Shown here: positions 44,968 to 54,234 of the stretch, piece by piece
How positions within the stretch are numbered: the first letter of the stretch is position 1
How the letters are laid out: the number at the start of each line of letters is the position of its first letter
Source: an uncultured Veillonella sp.
Lineage (GTDB): Bacteria > Bacillota > Negativicutes > Veillonellales > Veillonellaceae
Length of the DNA: 64,000 nt
Assembly: GCA_900550455.1 (NCBI GenBank)
Contig: URSE01000002.1
Location: 4,848-68,847, forward strand
Reading direction: 5' to 3'
The notes under the pieces: model-generated
The model's input: the letters and a program-made list of their open reading frames with translations, nothing else
The model's database searches: none
What the model was told of the DNA's origin: nothing
Made by a program: the position numbers and the translations under genes

Positions 44968-46226
44968 TATTTTACCTCCTCAGGGCCAGCAATACGACCT
45001 AAGACTGCCGATGCAGCTGCTACATATGGGCTAGCTAAGTATACTTCAGAATCTACGTGACCCATACGGCCCCGGAAGTTACGGTTAGTCGTGGAAACGG
45101 TCCGCTCCCCCTCGGCCATGATACCCATATAACCACCTAGACAAGGACCACAGGTTGGTGTGGATACGGCGCATTCTGCATCCAAGAAGGTTTGGATGAG
45201 GCCAGCCTTCATAGCTTCTTCGTAAACAGCTTGGGATCCAGGAATGATGATGCAGCGAACAAACGGTGCTACCTTATGGTCCTTAAGGATCTCTGCAGCC
45301 GCTTCCAAGTCTTCGAAGCGACCATTGGTGCAAGACCCGATGATGACTTGGTCAATTTTAATTTCCTCAAAGTCCCCTATATAGTGCTTATTAGAAGGCA
45401 AGTGAGGGAAGGCCACCACAGGTTTCAGCCCAGCTAAGTCGATGGTTACTGTTTGGGCATAAACTGCATCTTCGTCAGCAGCGATTGGTTCAAAGGTCCG
45501 TGTCACGCGGCCCTTAAGGTAGTCTTTTGTCACCTTATCATAAGGGAATACACCACATTTACCGCCCGCTTCGATGGCCATATTACAGATAGTCAAGCGG
45601 TCTGCCATGGTCATATATTGAACTCCATCGCCAGCGAATTCGAGGGCCATATAACGGGCCCCATCAACGCCGATACGGCCGATGAGTTCCAAGATTACAT
45701 CCTTACCAGTGATGTAAGGGGCTGGTTTACCAACTAATTCAACTTTAATGGTTTCTGGCACCTTAAACCAAGTTTGACCCATAGCCATGGCCACACCCGC
45801 ATCCGTAGAGCCAACGCCCGTGGAGAAGGCATTGAGGGCCCCGTAAGTACAAGTGTGAGAGTCCGCACCAATCATCATTTCACCAGGGGCGATCATGCCC
45901 TTTTCTGGGATAATAACGTGCTCAATCCCTACCCGGCCAGTTTCGTAGTAGTGGGTAATCCCTTGTTCTTTAACAAAGTCACGCATAACCTTAGCTTGCG
46001 TAGCGGATTGGATATCCTTATTTGGCGTGAAGTGGTCAGGAATCAAGTAGATACGGTCTTTATCGAAGACAGGCTTACCGATTTTCTTGAATTCCCGAAG
46101 GGCTGGTGGGAAGGTGATGTCATTCATGAGAACAGCATCCAACTTACACTCGATAATTTGTCCTGCTTTCACAGTATCTAGGCCTGCATGGCGGGCCATA
46201 TTCTTTTCAGTAATGGTCATACCCAT
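44967..46226 (-). CDS. leuC: 3-isopropylmalate dehydratase large subunit
   Basis: A 419-residue aconitase-family subunit that isomerises 2- to 3-isopropylmalate with LeuD. The [4Fe-4S] ligands are seen in IGSCTNGR (Cys near 298) and in the pair [10 protein letters not shown] (near 357). [12 protein letters not shown] near residue 114 holds conserved active-site residues. The length fits the HACN subtype, as does the small LeuD. It starts one base after leuA ends. Confidence 0.96.
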   Translation of the reverse strand: MGMTITEKNMARHAGLDTVKAGQIIECKLDAVLMNDITFPPALREFKKIGKPVFDKDRIYLIPDHFTPNKDIQSATQAKVMRDFVKEQGITHYYETGRVGIEHVIIPEKGMIAPGEMMIGADSHTCTYGALNAFSTGVGSTDAGVAMAMGQTWFKVPETIKVELVGKPAPYITGKDVILELIGRIGVDGARYMALEFAGDGVQYMTMADRLTICNMAIEAGGKCGVFPYDKVTKDYLKGRVTRTFEPIAADEDAVYAQTVTIDLAGLKPVVAFPHLPSNKHYIGDFEEIKIDQVIIGSCTNGRFEDLEAAAEILKDHKVAPFVRCIIIPGSQAVYEEAMKAGLIQTFLDAECAVSTPTCGPCLGGYMGIMAEGERTVSTTNRNFRGRMGHVDSEVYLASPYVAAASAVLGRIAGPEEVK

Positions 46227-46227
46227 A

Positions 46228-47760
46228 TTAGTGTTTCTCCTCTTCTAACTCACGGGATAGGTACATAGAGTTAACCGCGGACACATAAGCATTCACGCTA
46301 GATGTAACAATATCTGTCGAAATCCCGCGACCTTGGAATACCTTACCACCGATAGCGATTTTCACAACTGCTTCTCCCAAGGCATCCTTGCCTTCTGTAA
46401 TGGCGCGCATCTTAAATTCCTTAAGCTCAATATCCATATCTAGAGCCCGTTCCGCAGCCTTAAGGGAGGCATCTACAGGCCCGTCCCCCACAGCTGCATC
46501 TTCCCGGATTCCTTCCGGTGTTTCTAGACGGATATCCGCATAGGCATACCCATGTTCATCAGACTTGTATTGGTGACGAAGGACCTGAACGGCCTTTTTA
46601 TGGTGCATATTATCCATAACAAGAGCAATAATGTCATCATCATAAACTTGTTTTTTGCGATCTGCCAAAGCTTTAAACTTGGTAAAGAGGTCCTTAGCCT
46701 TCTCTTCATCAAGGGTAAAGCCCAAGCTAGCCAAATGGTCTACAAAGGCATGATGGCCGGAGTGTTTACCAAGAACAATATGGGTCTTACCAGCCCCTAC
46801 GGATTCTGGCGTCATGATTTCATAGGTTTCAGGATTGCTCATCATACCATGTTGGTGGATACCAGATTCATGGGCAAAGGCGTTAGACCCAACAATAGCC
46901 TTGTTAGGTGGTACCGCTACGCCAGTCAAACGCGCTACCAATTGAGATAGGCGCGTGAATTGGATAGTATCAATAGCTACATCCAAGTCATGGAAGTAAT
47001 CATGCCGCGTCTTAAGGGACATAACTACTTCTTCAATCCCCACATTACCGGCCCGTTCACCTAGGCCATTAACCGTACATTCTACTTGTCGTGCACCAGC
47101 TGCCACAGCGGCTAAAGAATTGGCATTGGCAAGCCCTAAATCATCGTGGCAGTGAACGGAAATAATCGCATTTTCTATGCCTGGTGTGTGTTCCTTAATA
47201 TAGCGGATTTTTTCTGCGAACTCACCTGGCATCATATAACCTACTGTATCAGGAACATTGATAATGCTAGCACCACCAGCAATAGCGACACCAAATACTT
47301 GGCAGGCAAAATCCAAGTCCGCACGAGATGCATCTTCGCCGGAGAATTCGATTTCATCAACCTTCCCCTTAGCAAGTTCAAGAATAGTCTTAACCTTATC
47401 TAAGACATCTTGGCGAGTCATCTTCAACTTATACTGCATATGTAGTTCAGAAATAGCAATAAATACATGTAAACGACTACGTTCCGCATATTTCAAAGCA
47501 TCGATGGCCTTAATAACATCATTCTCATTACAGCGAGCTAGGGCACAAATAGTCGTCCCTTTTACTTCGCGTGCAATGGTAGCTACCGCGTCAAAGTCCC
47601 CAGGGGAAGCCGCAGGGAAGCCTGCTTCGATAACATCTATACCAAGTCGTACTAAACCCTTTGCAATTTCAATCTTCTCCGGAGTTTGGAGAGCTACACC
47701 TGGTGTTTGTTCCCCATCACGAAGAGTGGTATCAAAGAAATAAACGCGATTTGTATCCAT
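46228..47760 (-). CDS. leuA: 2-isopropylmalate synthase
   Basis: A 510-residue LeuA that condenses acetyl-CoA with 2-ketoisovalerate, the first step of leucine synthesis. The catalytic HMGL-like domain has [15 protein letters not shown] (about 7-21) and the metal-binding [13 protein letters not shown] (near 200-212). A linker is followed by a C-terminal regulatory LeuA-dimer domain (about 390-505) for leucine feedback. I start at the ATG 47760, eight bases after AAAGGA; an open frame to 47811 lies in the leader. It is the first gene of leuA-leuC-leuD-leuB under T-box control. Confidence 0.96.
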   Translation of the reverse strand: MDTNRVYFFDTTLRDGEQTPGVALQTPEKIEIAKGLVRLGIDVIEAGFPAASPGDFDAVATIAREVKGTTICALARCNENDVIKAIDALKYAERSRLHVFIAISELHMQYKLKMTRQDVLDKVKTILELAKGKVDEIEFSGEDASRADLDFACQVFGVAIAGGASIINVPDTVGYMMPGEFAEKIRYIKEHTPGIENAIISVHCHDDLGLANANSLAAVAAGARQVECTVNGLGERAGNVGIEEVVMSLKTRHDYFHDLDVAIDTIQFTRLSQLVARLTGVAVPPNKAIVGSNAFAHESGIHQHGMMSNPETYEIMTPESVGAGKTHIVLGKHSGHHAFVDHLASLGFTLDEEKAKDLFTKFKALADRKKQVYDDDIIALVMDNMHHKKAVQVLRHQYKSDEHGYAYADIRLETPEGIREDAAVGDGPVDASLKAAERALDMDIELKEFKMRAITEGKDALGEAVVKIAIGGKVFQGRGISTDIVTSSVNAYVSAVNSMYLSRELEEEKH

Positions 47761-47814
47761 CTGAAACATCCTTTCTAAGAGCTCATAGGGACCATCTATC
47801 TCTATGAACACATA

Positions 47815-48060
47815 TAAAAAGCCCCTTGAAATAACATGGTTATTCCAAGGGGCGTCATAGGTTTCCTATAACACGGTACCACCCTAGTTGATGCTCGTGT
47901 GGCTATACGGTGACCACCCTCGATGACTACTGCTGCTTTCACCATCGCAACTCACGGGAGAGTTTCACTATAACCCGACCATTGCCTCACACCAACCGGC
48001 AACTCTCTTGAGATCTTTTGGCTATAACTTTATACCCGATCAACGTTTTTTGCTGTAATA
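47815..48060 (-). ncRNA. T-box riboswitch, leucine type, ahead of leuACDB
   Basis: The conserved T-box sequence AGGGTGGTACCGTG (47872-47885) is followed by a terminator stem (47821-47853) with TTTTT. Upstream, the stem I distal-loop element AGAGAGTTGCCGGTTGGTG is present, and by its position before GAG the triplet CTC (47960-47962) fits a leucine specifier. The T-box bulge TGGT would pair with the ACCA end of uncharged tRNA-Leu. When leucyl-tRNA is low the antiterminator should form and the leu genes be transcribed. A second T-box-like motif (GAGGGTGGTCACCGT, about 47906-47920) is unusual. Confidence 0.92.
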
Positions 48061-48065
48061 CAGAT

Positions 48066-48094
48066 ATTATACTGTATAAAAGCTAGTAAGACAA
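48066..48094 (-). promoter_or_regulatory. Promoter of the leu T-box operon
   Basis: TTGTCT (48089-48094) and TATAAT (48066-48071) are spaced by exactly 17 bases, directly upstream of the T-box leader. Confidence 0.85.
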
Positions 48095-48171
48095 TAGTTT
48101 TACGCGATTAATTCTATTTATAGAATACATTTGTCTATTCTTCATGTACATTTTAGGAAGTATAAGAACAG

Positions 48172-49470
48172 CTAAACCTGTCCTTCCTGCTTGCGCAAGA
48201 AGGCAACAGAAATAACTGCCAAGACCATGACAAGGCCAACTCCCATATAGAGGTCTTGCTTATCAAAACCTCCGTCTAAAAGAGCCCCTGCAATAGTCGG
48301 TGCCAGGATCGCCCCTAAGCGACCTACGCCGATCGCCACACCCACACCAGTAGACCGGATATGGGTGGCATAGAGGGTTGGATTGATAGCGTAAAGGCCA
48401 GAAATACAACCATTCATGAGGAAGCCAATCCAGATACCAGCGATGATAGCCAACCAGAGATGGGCCGCCAAGGCGATAAAGATAGAGGCGATAATAGCCG
48501 ACCCTAGGCCGAAAGCCATAAGAACATTACGAGCGGACCAGCGACTAGCCAAGGCACCGAAGGCCAAAGACCCCAAGGTACCACCCAAGGAGATCATCAT
48601 ACCTACACTGACGGATTGTTCTAGGGACATACCCGCCTCCTTCAAGAGGGCTGGTGTCCAAGAAGATACAAAATAGTAGGAGAACATAACCGCTACAAAG
48701 GCTCCCCAAATAGCTAGGGTAGACCGGCGGTAATCAGTAGACAACAATTGTAAGACAGAGGCAGAAGCCTTCTTCTCCCCTATTTGGCCTAGATCCCAGT
48801 CCTCTGTAATGCCTAATTTATGAGCTAACTTAGCCAAGCGGTCCTTAGCAAGGTCGCCCCCCTTAACTTGGATGAAGGCAATGGACTCAGGCAACCAAAG
48901 GAGAACGGCCAAAAGGCAAAGGAGGGTCAAGATCCCACCGGATACAAAGACGGAATGCCAACCATAGAGGCCCTGTAAGGCTACGGCGAAGGTACCACCT
49001 AAGAGGGCACCAATACCAAAGCCAGAGGCAAAGATAGAAATGGCCAAAGACCGCCACTTACGAGAGGAATACTCGCTGACGATAACGTTGGTCCCTACCA
49101 AGATACCCCCTACACCCAAACCTGTGATAACCCGGCTGATACCTAATTCAAACGCTGTAGGAGACAGGGCGGACCCAAACATGCCGATGGCTGACAAAAT
49201 TAGGGACAAGATTAACAACTTACGACGACCTATACGGTCAGCCAAAGGGGCCAAGCCCACAGAGCCAAGGGTCATACCCACCAGACCGGCAGATAAGAGG
49301 TAGCCCAAGTGGGTCCCATCTAGGCCCAAGGACCCTTTGATAGCGGAAGCGGTAAAGGCCAGGGCCAACACATCAAAACCATCTAAGAGGTTGAGGGCCG
49401 TAGCTAAGATGACCACGCCCCACTGATAGGTGGTCATGTGGCCTGTATTAATACGTTCTTGTAGGGTCAT
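48172..49470 (-). CDS. MFS transporter, aromatic acid:H+ symporter type
   Basis: A 432-residue major-facilitator protein with 12 hydrophobic segments. The loop 2-3 motif PLADRIGRRKLLILS (about 75-89) and NLLDGFDVLALAF in helix 1 (about 27-39) are typical of the AAHS subfamily (PcaK, BenK and relatives), whose helix-1 Asp is required for uptake of aromatic acids. No catabolic gene is adjacent, so the substrate is unknown and could be another small organic acid. It stands alone, with no obvious terminator before the leu promoter 78-100 bases downstream. Confidence 0.82.
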   Translation of the reverse strand: MTLQERINTGHMTTYQWGVVILATALNLLDGFDVLALAFTASAIKGSLGLDGTHLGYLLSAGLVGMTLGSVGLAPLADRIGRRKLLILSLILSAIGMFGSALSPTAFELGISRVITGLGVGGILVGTNVIVSEYSSRKWRSLAISIFASGFGIGALLGGTFAVALQGLYGWHSVFVSGGILTLLCLLAVLLWLPESIAFIQVKGGDLAKDRLAKLAHKLGITEDWDLGQIGEKKASASVLQLLSTDYRRSTLAIWGAFVAVMFSYYFVSSWTPALLKEAGMSLEQSVSVGMMISLGGTLGSLAFGALASRWSARNVLMAFGLGSAIIASIFIALAAHLWLAIIAGIWIGFLMNGCISGLYAINPTLYATHIRSTGVGVAIGVGRLGAILAPTIAGALLDGGFDKQDLYMGVGLVMVLAVISVAFLRKQEGQV

Positions 49471-49635
49471 AAGAATCCTCCAAATATCGAAAATAGACTA
49501 TGAACCTACTATAGCAGAGGGATATAAGATAGAAAAATAGTTGCTTCTACCCATTCTTCATAGCTTTAAGCTATTTATTAATTTAGAAGTCCTCCTATGA
49601 GTGTACAAAAGATCCAGTCTCTGAACCGTAAAAAA

Positions 49636-49656
49636 GGCCGCCCACCTACTGTGGAC
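49636..49656 (-). terminator. Intrinsic terminator of the ClC gene
   Basis: A stem of nine pairs including two G-U pairs (49636-49644 and 49648-49656), followed by TTTTTT on the minus strand, 35 bases after the stop. Confidence 0.7.
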
Positions 49657-49690
49657 GACCCGACTAAATAACTACATAGCAATAGTTCTA

Positions 49691-51271
49691 TTATTCATTT
49701 GTCGTCGCCTGGAAGAAGGCCTTGGCCTCCCGGAGACAACCTCGCTTACAGGATACCTGTACCTCATCCCCAGCGGCTAACTTTACATCTCCTAAGGGCA
49801 CGATATAGTCCCCATTACGATTGATGGATACGATTAATGCTTCAGACGGGATGTGCAAGTCCTTGAGGGCCACCCCAATGTAAGGGCTGACCACAGGAAC
49901 CTTGGTTTGGAAGAAGGTTTGAACCGGTTCCACATTCGTATCCTTGGTCATAGCTTGGAGGAGGGAATCATAAATTGGAGGCTCTTTCAACATTTCTGCC
50001 ACCAAGTAGGCCACCATGGTAACGGTACCAACAGCGAAGATATTGGAAAAGGAATCGGTCATCTCCAAGACCAGGAGGATGGCTAGGAGCGGGGTCCGCA
50101 TAGCAGCTGCCAACATCCCACCCATGGCACAGATGACAAACTGGGCTGTATAGCCATCCCCAATGAGACCATAGTGGAGAAAAACCCCATTAGAGAGAGC
50201 CCCTGCAGCCCCACCGATAACTAACATAGGGAGGAAGATGCCCCCTTGCGCACCAGACCCATAGCAGAAGGTTGTCACCAAAACCTTACCTAGAACTATT
50301 CCCGCTAAAAGCAGGATTCCATAATGCCCATAAGCCAATTGACCTACTAAGTCATTGCCGCCCCCCAAGAGGAGTTGAGAATCAAAACCGATAAGAGCAA
50401 TAGTGATAAAGGTAATAGCTAACTTCACAAAGGAAGGAACCTTCATCCAGGCGAAGAAGTCCTTCATGAGGAAGATCATGCGACAGAAGAATACACCCAC
50501 TAGTCCCATAAAGATTCCCATAAGAAGGAGGAGGCCAAAGTAGTTAATGGGCAAGCCTTCCATAACGGAAAAGCCCAGAGCTGGTTCAAGACCAAAAATG
50601 GTAGACGTGACAAAGTTAGAACAAATAGTAGCTACAAATGTCGGTACTACTAAGAGTGGGTAAAAGGACTTATGGACCTCTTCAAAGACGAAGATGGCCC
50701 CCGATACAGGAGCTGAAAAAGCCGCTGTTAAACCCGCTGCCGATCCGGCTGATGTAAGGAGGCGCTGTTCACGAATGGAGGATTTAAGGAAGTAGGAAAT
50801 AAGCTTGCCTACAGACCCTCCTAACTGAACAGCCGGCCCTTCCCGGCCTACGGAAAACCCAGCAAGGCCTGTCAGAATGCCGCCAATATACTTAGAAATT
50901 AAGGTGCGACCGGGCTTCATGTCAAAGAGACCTACCATTTCTCCTTCAATCTGAGGAATCCCAGACCCACCAGAAAGAGGAGCCCACTTGAGGCAACGGT
51001 CGATGATAAAGGCCATGACCACCATGAGGATCAGCCAAAGGACAATGCCTAAGGGCGTAATGCCCTCCATAAGATGCCAGCGGATATGTTCTGAGGTCAG
51101 AATGCCCCAGCGGAAGGTGGCTCCAAAAAATCCCGCAACAATGCCAACTAAGGCTCCTTTTAGGATGAGTTTGATCAAGGCTTGACGATTAAGTCCAAGC
51201 TCCTCAAAGGACCGGGGCTTAGTCTTGGGTATATGAAATTGTGAGAGACGAAGAGAAAAAGGATTTTTCAT
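49691..51271 (-). CDS. clcA: ClC chloride channel/H+ antiporter with C-terminal RCK_C domain
   Basis: A 526-residue ClC protein. The three selectivity motifs are present: GGSGIPQ (near 93-99), GREGPAVQ (with the external gating Glu, near 142-149) and GAQGGIFLP (near 350-358). The gating Glu and a polar internal region fit an exchanger. After the membrane domain, residues about 440-526 form a TrkA-C (RCK_C) domain ending with a Cys-containing tail. Such domains sense nucleotides or c-di-AMP in other transporters. The start is the ATG 51271 with GTGGAG; a GTG four codons earlier is on the ribosome binding site. Confidence 0.87.
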   Translation of the reverse strand: MKNPFSLRLSQFHIPKTKPRSFEELGLNRQALIKLILKGALVGIVAGFFGATFRWGILTSEHIRWHLMEGITPLGIVLWLILMVVMAFIIDRCLKWAPLSGGSGIPQIEGEMVGLFDMKPGRTLISKYIGGILTGLAGFSVGREGPAVQLGGSVGKLISYFLKSSIREQRLLTSAGSAAGLTAAFSAPVSGAIFVFEEVHKSFYPLLVVPTFVATICSNFVTSTIFGLEPALGFSVMEGLPINYFGLLLLMGIFMGLVGVFFCRMIFLMKDFFAWMKVPSFVKLAITFITIALIGFDSQLLLGGGNDLVGQLAYGHYGILLLAGIVLGKVLVTTFCYGSGAQGGIFLPMLVIGGAAGALSNGVFLHYGLIGDGYTAQFVICAMGGMLAAAMRTPLLAILLVLEMTDSFSNIFAVGTVTMVAYLVAEMLKEPPIYDSLLQAMTKDTNVEPVQTFFQTKVPVVSPYIGVALKDLHIPSEALIVSINRNGDYIVPLGDVKLAAGDEVQVSCKRGCLREAKAFFQATTNE

Positions 51272-51339
51272 AACATACTCCACAAGCTTTCAATTGATTA
51301 AAATATAAAACCAGTGCTGTTAACATCATACTTAGAAGT

Positions 51340-52101
51340 TTAATAATCCAGTGATTCAAAGGGCTTATGTAAGGCCTTCTTTAATCTTCGCCAATTACAA
51401 ATCAATTTATCAGTAAAGGACAGGCGATTATATAAAATCTTAAATGACTCTTTCTTAGTGAGCTTGCCTGTGTCATCATCTTTTCTACCTAAAATTGTTG
51501 ATGGAATGTTACTCTCTCCAGCCTGAATAATTAAATCCTTATCTAAGCAATAGAGGTCACACTTTTGTAACCAGTAATAAAATTTAAAGGCATCAATTTC
51601 AAAACAGAGTGGAGTTTGAATTTGCATGATATTTTCTGCAGCCTTACGGTTGAGTATATAACCATGCATACAGAAGAGATTTACAGCGGAGTATATATGT
51701 AAGGTATCATCAACCTTTTGTATATTTTTATAGTGATATCTGCTTTTTTGTAGGACTACCACTCGTGGCTCATCTGTAGACTCAACAAATTGACGGATTT
51801 TATGAACTCTTTCTTCTGAAAATTCGTCTGTAAAATAAATGTCATCCTCACAGATAAGTATGCTCTTTCCTTCAGAGGACAAGAATTCCCTCATAACACC
51901 TAAGTGACTTAAGGCGCAACCAATCTCGCCACTTGTCAAAAAGGTATTAGGCAAAGCTTTTGATGCCACTTCATCTGGGTCCATGCGATTGGCCATAATG
52001 GCATCAAAAAAAGTAAAATCGAGTCCTACTCTACTCGTTTCAGTTTTTACATTCTGGCGGCGCAATGTATTATCTACATCAGAGATAATGACTGTTTTCA
52101 T
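51340..52101 (-). CDS. Glycosyltransferase family 25 (LPS type)
   Basis: A 253-residue GT25 protein, the family of LgtB/LpsA LPS glycosyltransferases. The signature region SGEIGCALSHLGVMREFL (about 60-77) and SILICEDDIYF (about 83-93, with the acidic metal-binding EDD) are clear. It probably adds a sugar to the LPS core or O-chain at the inner face of the inner membrane. The start is the ATG 52101 behind AAAGGTG; a GTG at 52122 is upstream. It is the last gene of the envelope cluster, and by eye this cluster is richer in A+T than its flanks. Confidence 0.82.
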   Translation of the reverse strand: MKTVIISDVDNTLRRQNVKTETSRVGLDFTFFDAIMANRMDPDEVASKALPNTFLTSGEIGCALSHLGVMREFLSSEGKSILICEDDIYFTDEFSEERVHKIRQFVESTDEPRVVVLQKSRYHYKNIQKVDDTLHIYSAVNLFCMHGYILNRKAAENIMQIQTPLCFEIDAFKFYYWLQKCDLYCLDKDLIIQAGESNIPSTILGRKDDDTGKLTKKESFKILYNRLSFTDKLICNWRRLKKALHKPFESLDY

Positions 52102-52141
52102 ATATATCACCTTTACACACAAACCACTTACACGCTAAAAA

Positions 52142-53089
52142 TTATCTCTCTCTTATATAGGACTTTAAATTCTCTGCTACTTCCCCATCATATTGATCTA
52201 GCATTTCATAGCGCTTACGATACTGGCTCCGCTTTTGAGACTTAATTTCTTCAATAGGCTTGCGATATTCTTCTAAAGGAATCTCATAGAACCTTGGGTC
52301 TTTCGTAATTTCCCCACCAGATTCTTTCCACAAGGAATCCAATTCTGCTACCTTAGCCCGATGCCCCCGCACTAAATGGGTATTAGCATAAAATCCTTCA
52401 TCGGATACAGCATATATGGCTTCAACACCAGTTTGTTTAGCTATCATTCTAAGCAAATACATGATGAAGTTTTTTGGCCGGTACCCAAACATCTTCTTAG
52501 TTGCTGTCTTAGCATTAGAAAGCCCATCTTTATAGCCTTGAATGGTGCCAATCCACAGGGCTTTTTCCCCGTTCAACCCCTTACCAAATCGGAGGTTAGC
52601 ATGATAAAGACCCTTACCTTCCAAGGTTACTAAGAGAGTTAATAAGCCTTCCTTACGCTGTCCAGCACCATAGTATAATTGCGCTTTCATAGCTAATTCT
52701 TCAGATTGCCAGATGACAATTCCTCGCTTGATACGACTTACATCGTCTAAAAAATTATCCGGATCAACAGAATACATAGATTGAATAGCTTGGTCCGTAA
52801 AAACCTCTTTAATATAGTCAAAATGATTAATAATAGCTTCTAAACGTTCTTCTACCTTTGAATCCTTAAAGAAAAAGATGCGAGTCATCAGTTCATACAG
52901 CCCCACCTGTCTCTCTAATATATGACAATCTGGTGTATAGTTAGCAAAATAATGCTCCAGTCGTTTCATCTCTTGTTGACGATTCATAGAGCGAGCCGTG
53001 TGTAATACAACGCGACGTGTTTCCCTCCACGTACGCTTTCCATATATGTTACGACCTTTTAACCATTGACTTCGTATATACTCAAACAC
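52142..53089 (-). CDS. VirK/YbjX family (DUF535) protein
   Basis: A 315-residue DUF535 protein. The C-terminal half contains the family stretch SNAKTATKKMFGYRPKNFIMYLLR (about 195-218) and GHRAKVAELDSLWKE. VirK and YbjX in enteric bacteria are linked to envelope and LPS integrity and to resistance against cationic peptides, but no enzymatic activity is established. It is encoded between a GT4 and a GT25 glycosyltransferase with short gaps (14 and 40 bases), which agrees with an LPS-related role. Confidence 0.78.
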   Translation of the reverse strand: MFEYIRSQWLKGRNIYGKRTWRETRRVVLHTARSMNRQQEMKRLEHYFANYTPDCHILERQVGLYELMTRIFFFKDSKVEERLEAIINHFDYIKEVFTDQAIQSMYSVDPDNFLDDVSRIKRGIVIWQSEELAMKAQLYYGAGQRKEGLLTLLVTLEGKGLYHANLRFGKGLNGEKALWIGTIQGYKDGLSNAKTATKKMFGYRPKNFIMYLLRMIAKQTGVEAIYAVSDEGFYANTHLVRGHRAKVAELDSLWKESGGEITKDPRFYEIPLEEYRKPIEEIKSQKRSQYRKRYEMLDQYDGEVAENLKSYIRER

Positions 53090-53103
53090 AATCTTACCTC
53101 AAC

Positions 53104-54186
53104 TTATACACTCTTTATAATCTGACAAATCGAATCTACCATTTTGGGAAGGGTAAAGTTAGCAAGTACACGTTCATAACCCTTATGAATCATGTAGGCC
53201 CTTTCTTGTGGATGATCCATCAAACCCTGTATAGCCTTTGCAATAGATTGACCATCTACCCTATCAATCAATATTCCTGAATAACCAGAATCAATAATTT
53301 CAGCTTGTGCCCCTGATGTAGAGGCAATGACAGGTACTCCACAATACATGGCTTCACACAACACAAGGCCAAACGCTTCTTCTACCTTAGATGGTGCAAC
53401 CAAACAGTCAAGGGACCGATAAAAGGCATTCATATCCTTTTGAAAGCCTAAAAACTCAACATAATCTTCCATCCCCTGCTGAGCTATATAGTGATGTAAA
53501 TCTCGCAAATTATCTGGCAAACCATCACCACAAATACGTATACGAATACTTTTAGGTATCTGGTGTAACATAGTAAGGGCATCCAATAACTCAAAAATTC
53601 CCTTATTCTCTGTTATACGTCCTGCATACCCAACGGTAAAAACATCCTTTTCCTTTTTACTATTATTAGGTATTTCAGGAAAGCGATAGGTATTAATCCC
53701 ATTATAAACCAGTCTATATTTATCTTTTAAAGCTGAAATTACTTGGGCCTCATACACTCGTTTTGAAACACAGATAAAAGCATCCACTTGCGATTGAATC
53801 CATCGATGATAAAAATCATGCTTAGCCGCAACTATATTATGTTTATAAAATATGAGCTTAGCACCAGTTAACTTTTTTAAGGCTATACATAGCAAGATAT
53901 ATTTACCAGAATGACACTGAATAACATCTACTTGGTGACGATTCATTTCCCTAGCTATAGCCTTAATTGATCTAAATCCCTTTACAGAATATAAGTTACC
54001 AGTAATAATCCCTGCTATGGGCCGAAACCGTTCCTTAAATTCCTGGTTAGATTCATCAATTAAAACAAAAGATTCTATCTTTCGTCGATGGAATTCATCG
54101 CACATATCATATACATACTGCTCACCACCGCCCCATACTTTGGCGCCCACTATATTCAGTATAGTCACAGACATTCCCCTTTTCAT
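53104..54186 (-). CDS. Glycosyltransferase family 4
   Basis: A 360-residue GT-B glycosyltransferase. The C-terminal nucleotide-sugar domain has VGYAGRITENKGIFELLDAL (about 181-200) and EAFGLVLCEAMYCGVPVIAS (about 268-287), the retaining GT4 EX7E signature. The N-terminal acceptor domain starts with a glycine-rich loop (VWGGGEQYVYDM). It probably builds a surface glycan or LPS core. The start at 54186 is read as ATG from MKRGMS; a second Met at residue 5 is nearly as plausible. Confidence 0.85.
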   Translation of the reverse strand: MKRGMSVTILNIVGAKVWGGGEQYVYDMCDEFHRRKIESFVLIDESNQEFKERFRPIAGIITGNLYSVKGFRSIKAIAREMNRHQVDVIQCHSGKYILLCIALKKLTGAKLIFYKHNIVAAKHDFYHRWIQSQVDAFICVSKRVYEAQVISALKDKYRLVYNGINTYRFPEIPNNSKKEKDVFTVGYAGRITENKGIFELLDALTMLHQIPKSIRIRICGDGLPDNLRDLHHYIAQQGMEDYVEFLGFQKDMNAFYRSLDCLVAPSKVEEAFGLVLCEAMYCGVPVIASTSGAQAEIIDSGYSGILIDRVDGQSIAKAIQGLMDHPQERAYMIHKGYERVLANFTLPKMVDSICQIIKSV

Positions 54187-54234
54187 AGTAGATGCAGTAG
54201 ATGCAATTACAATCCATTACAAACTGACTATCAT

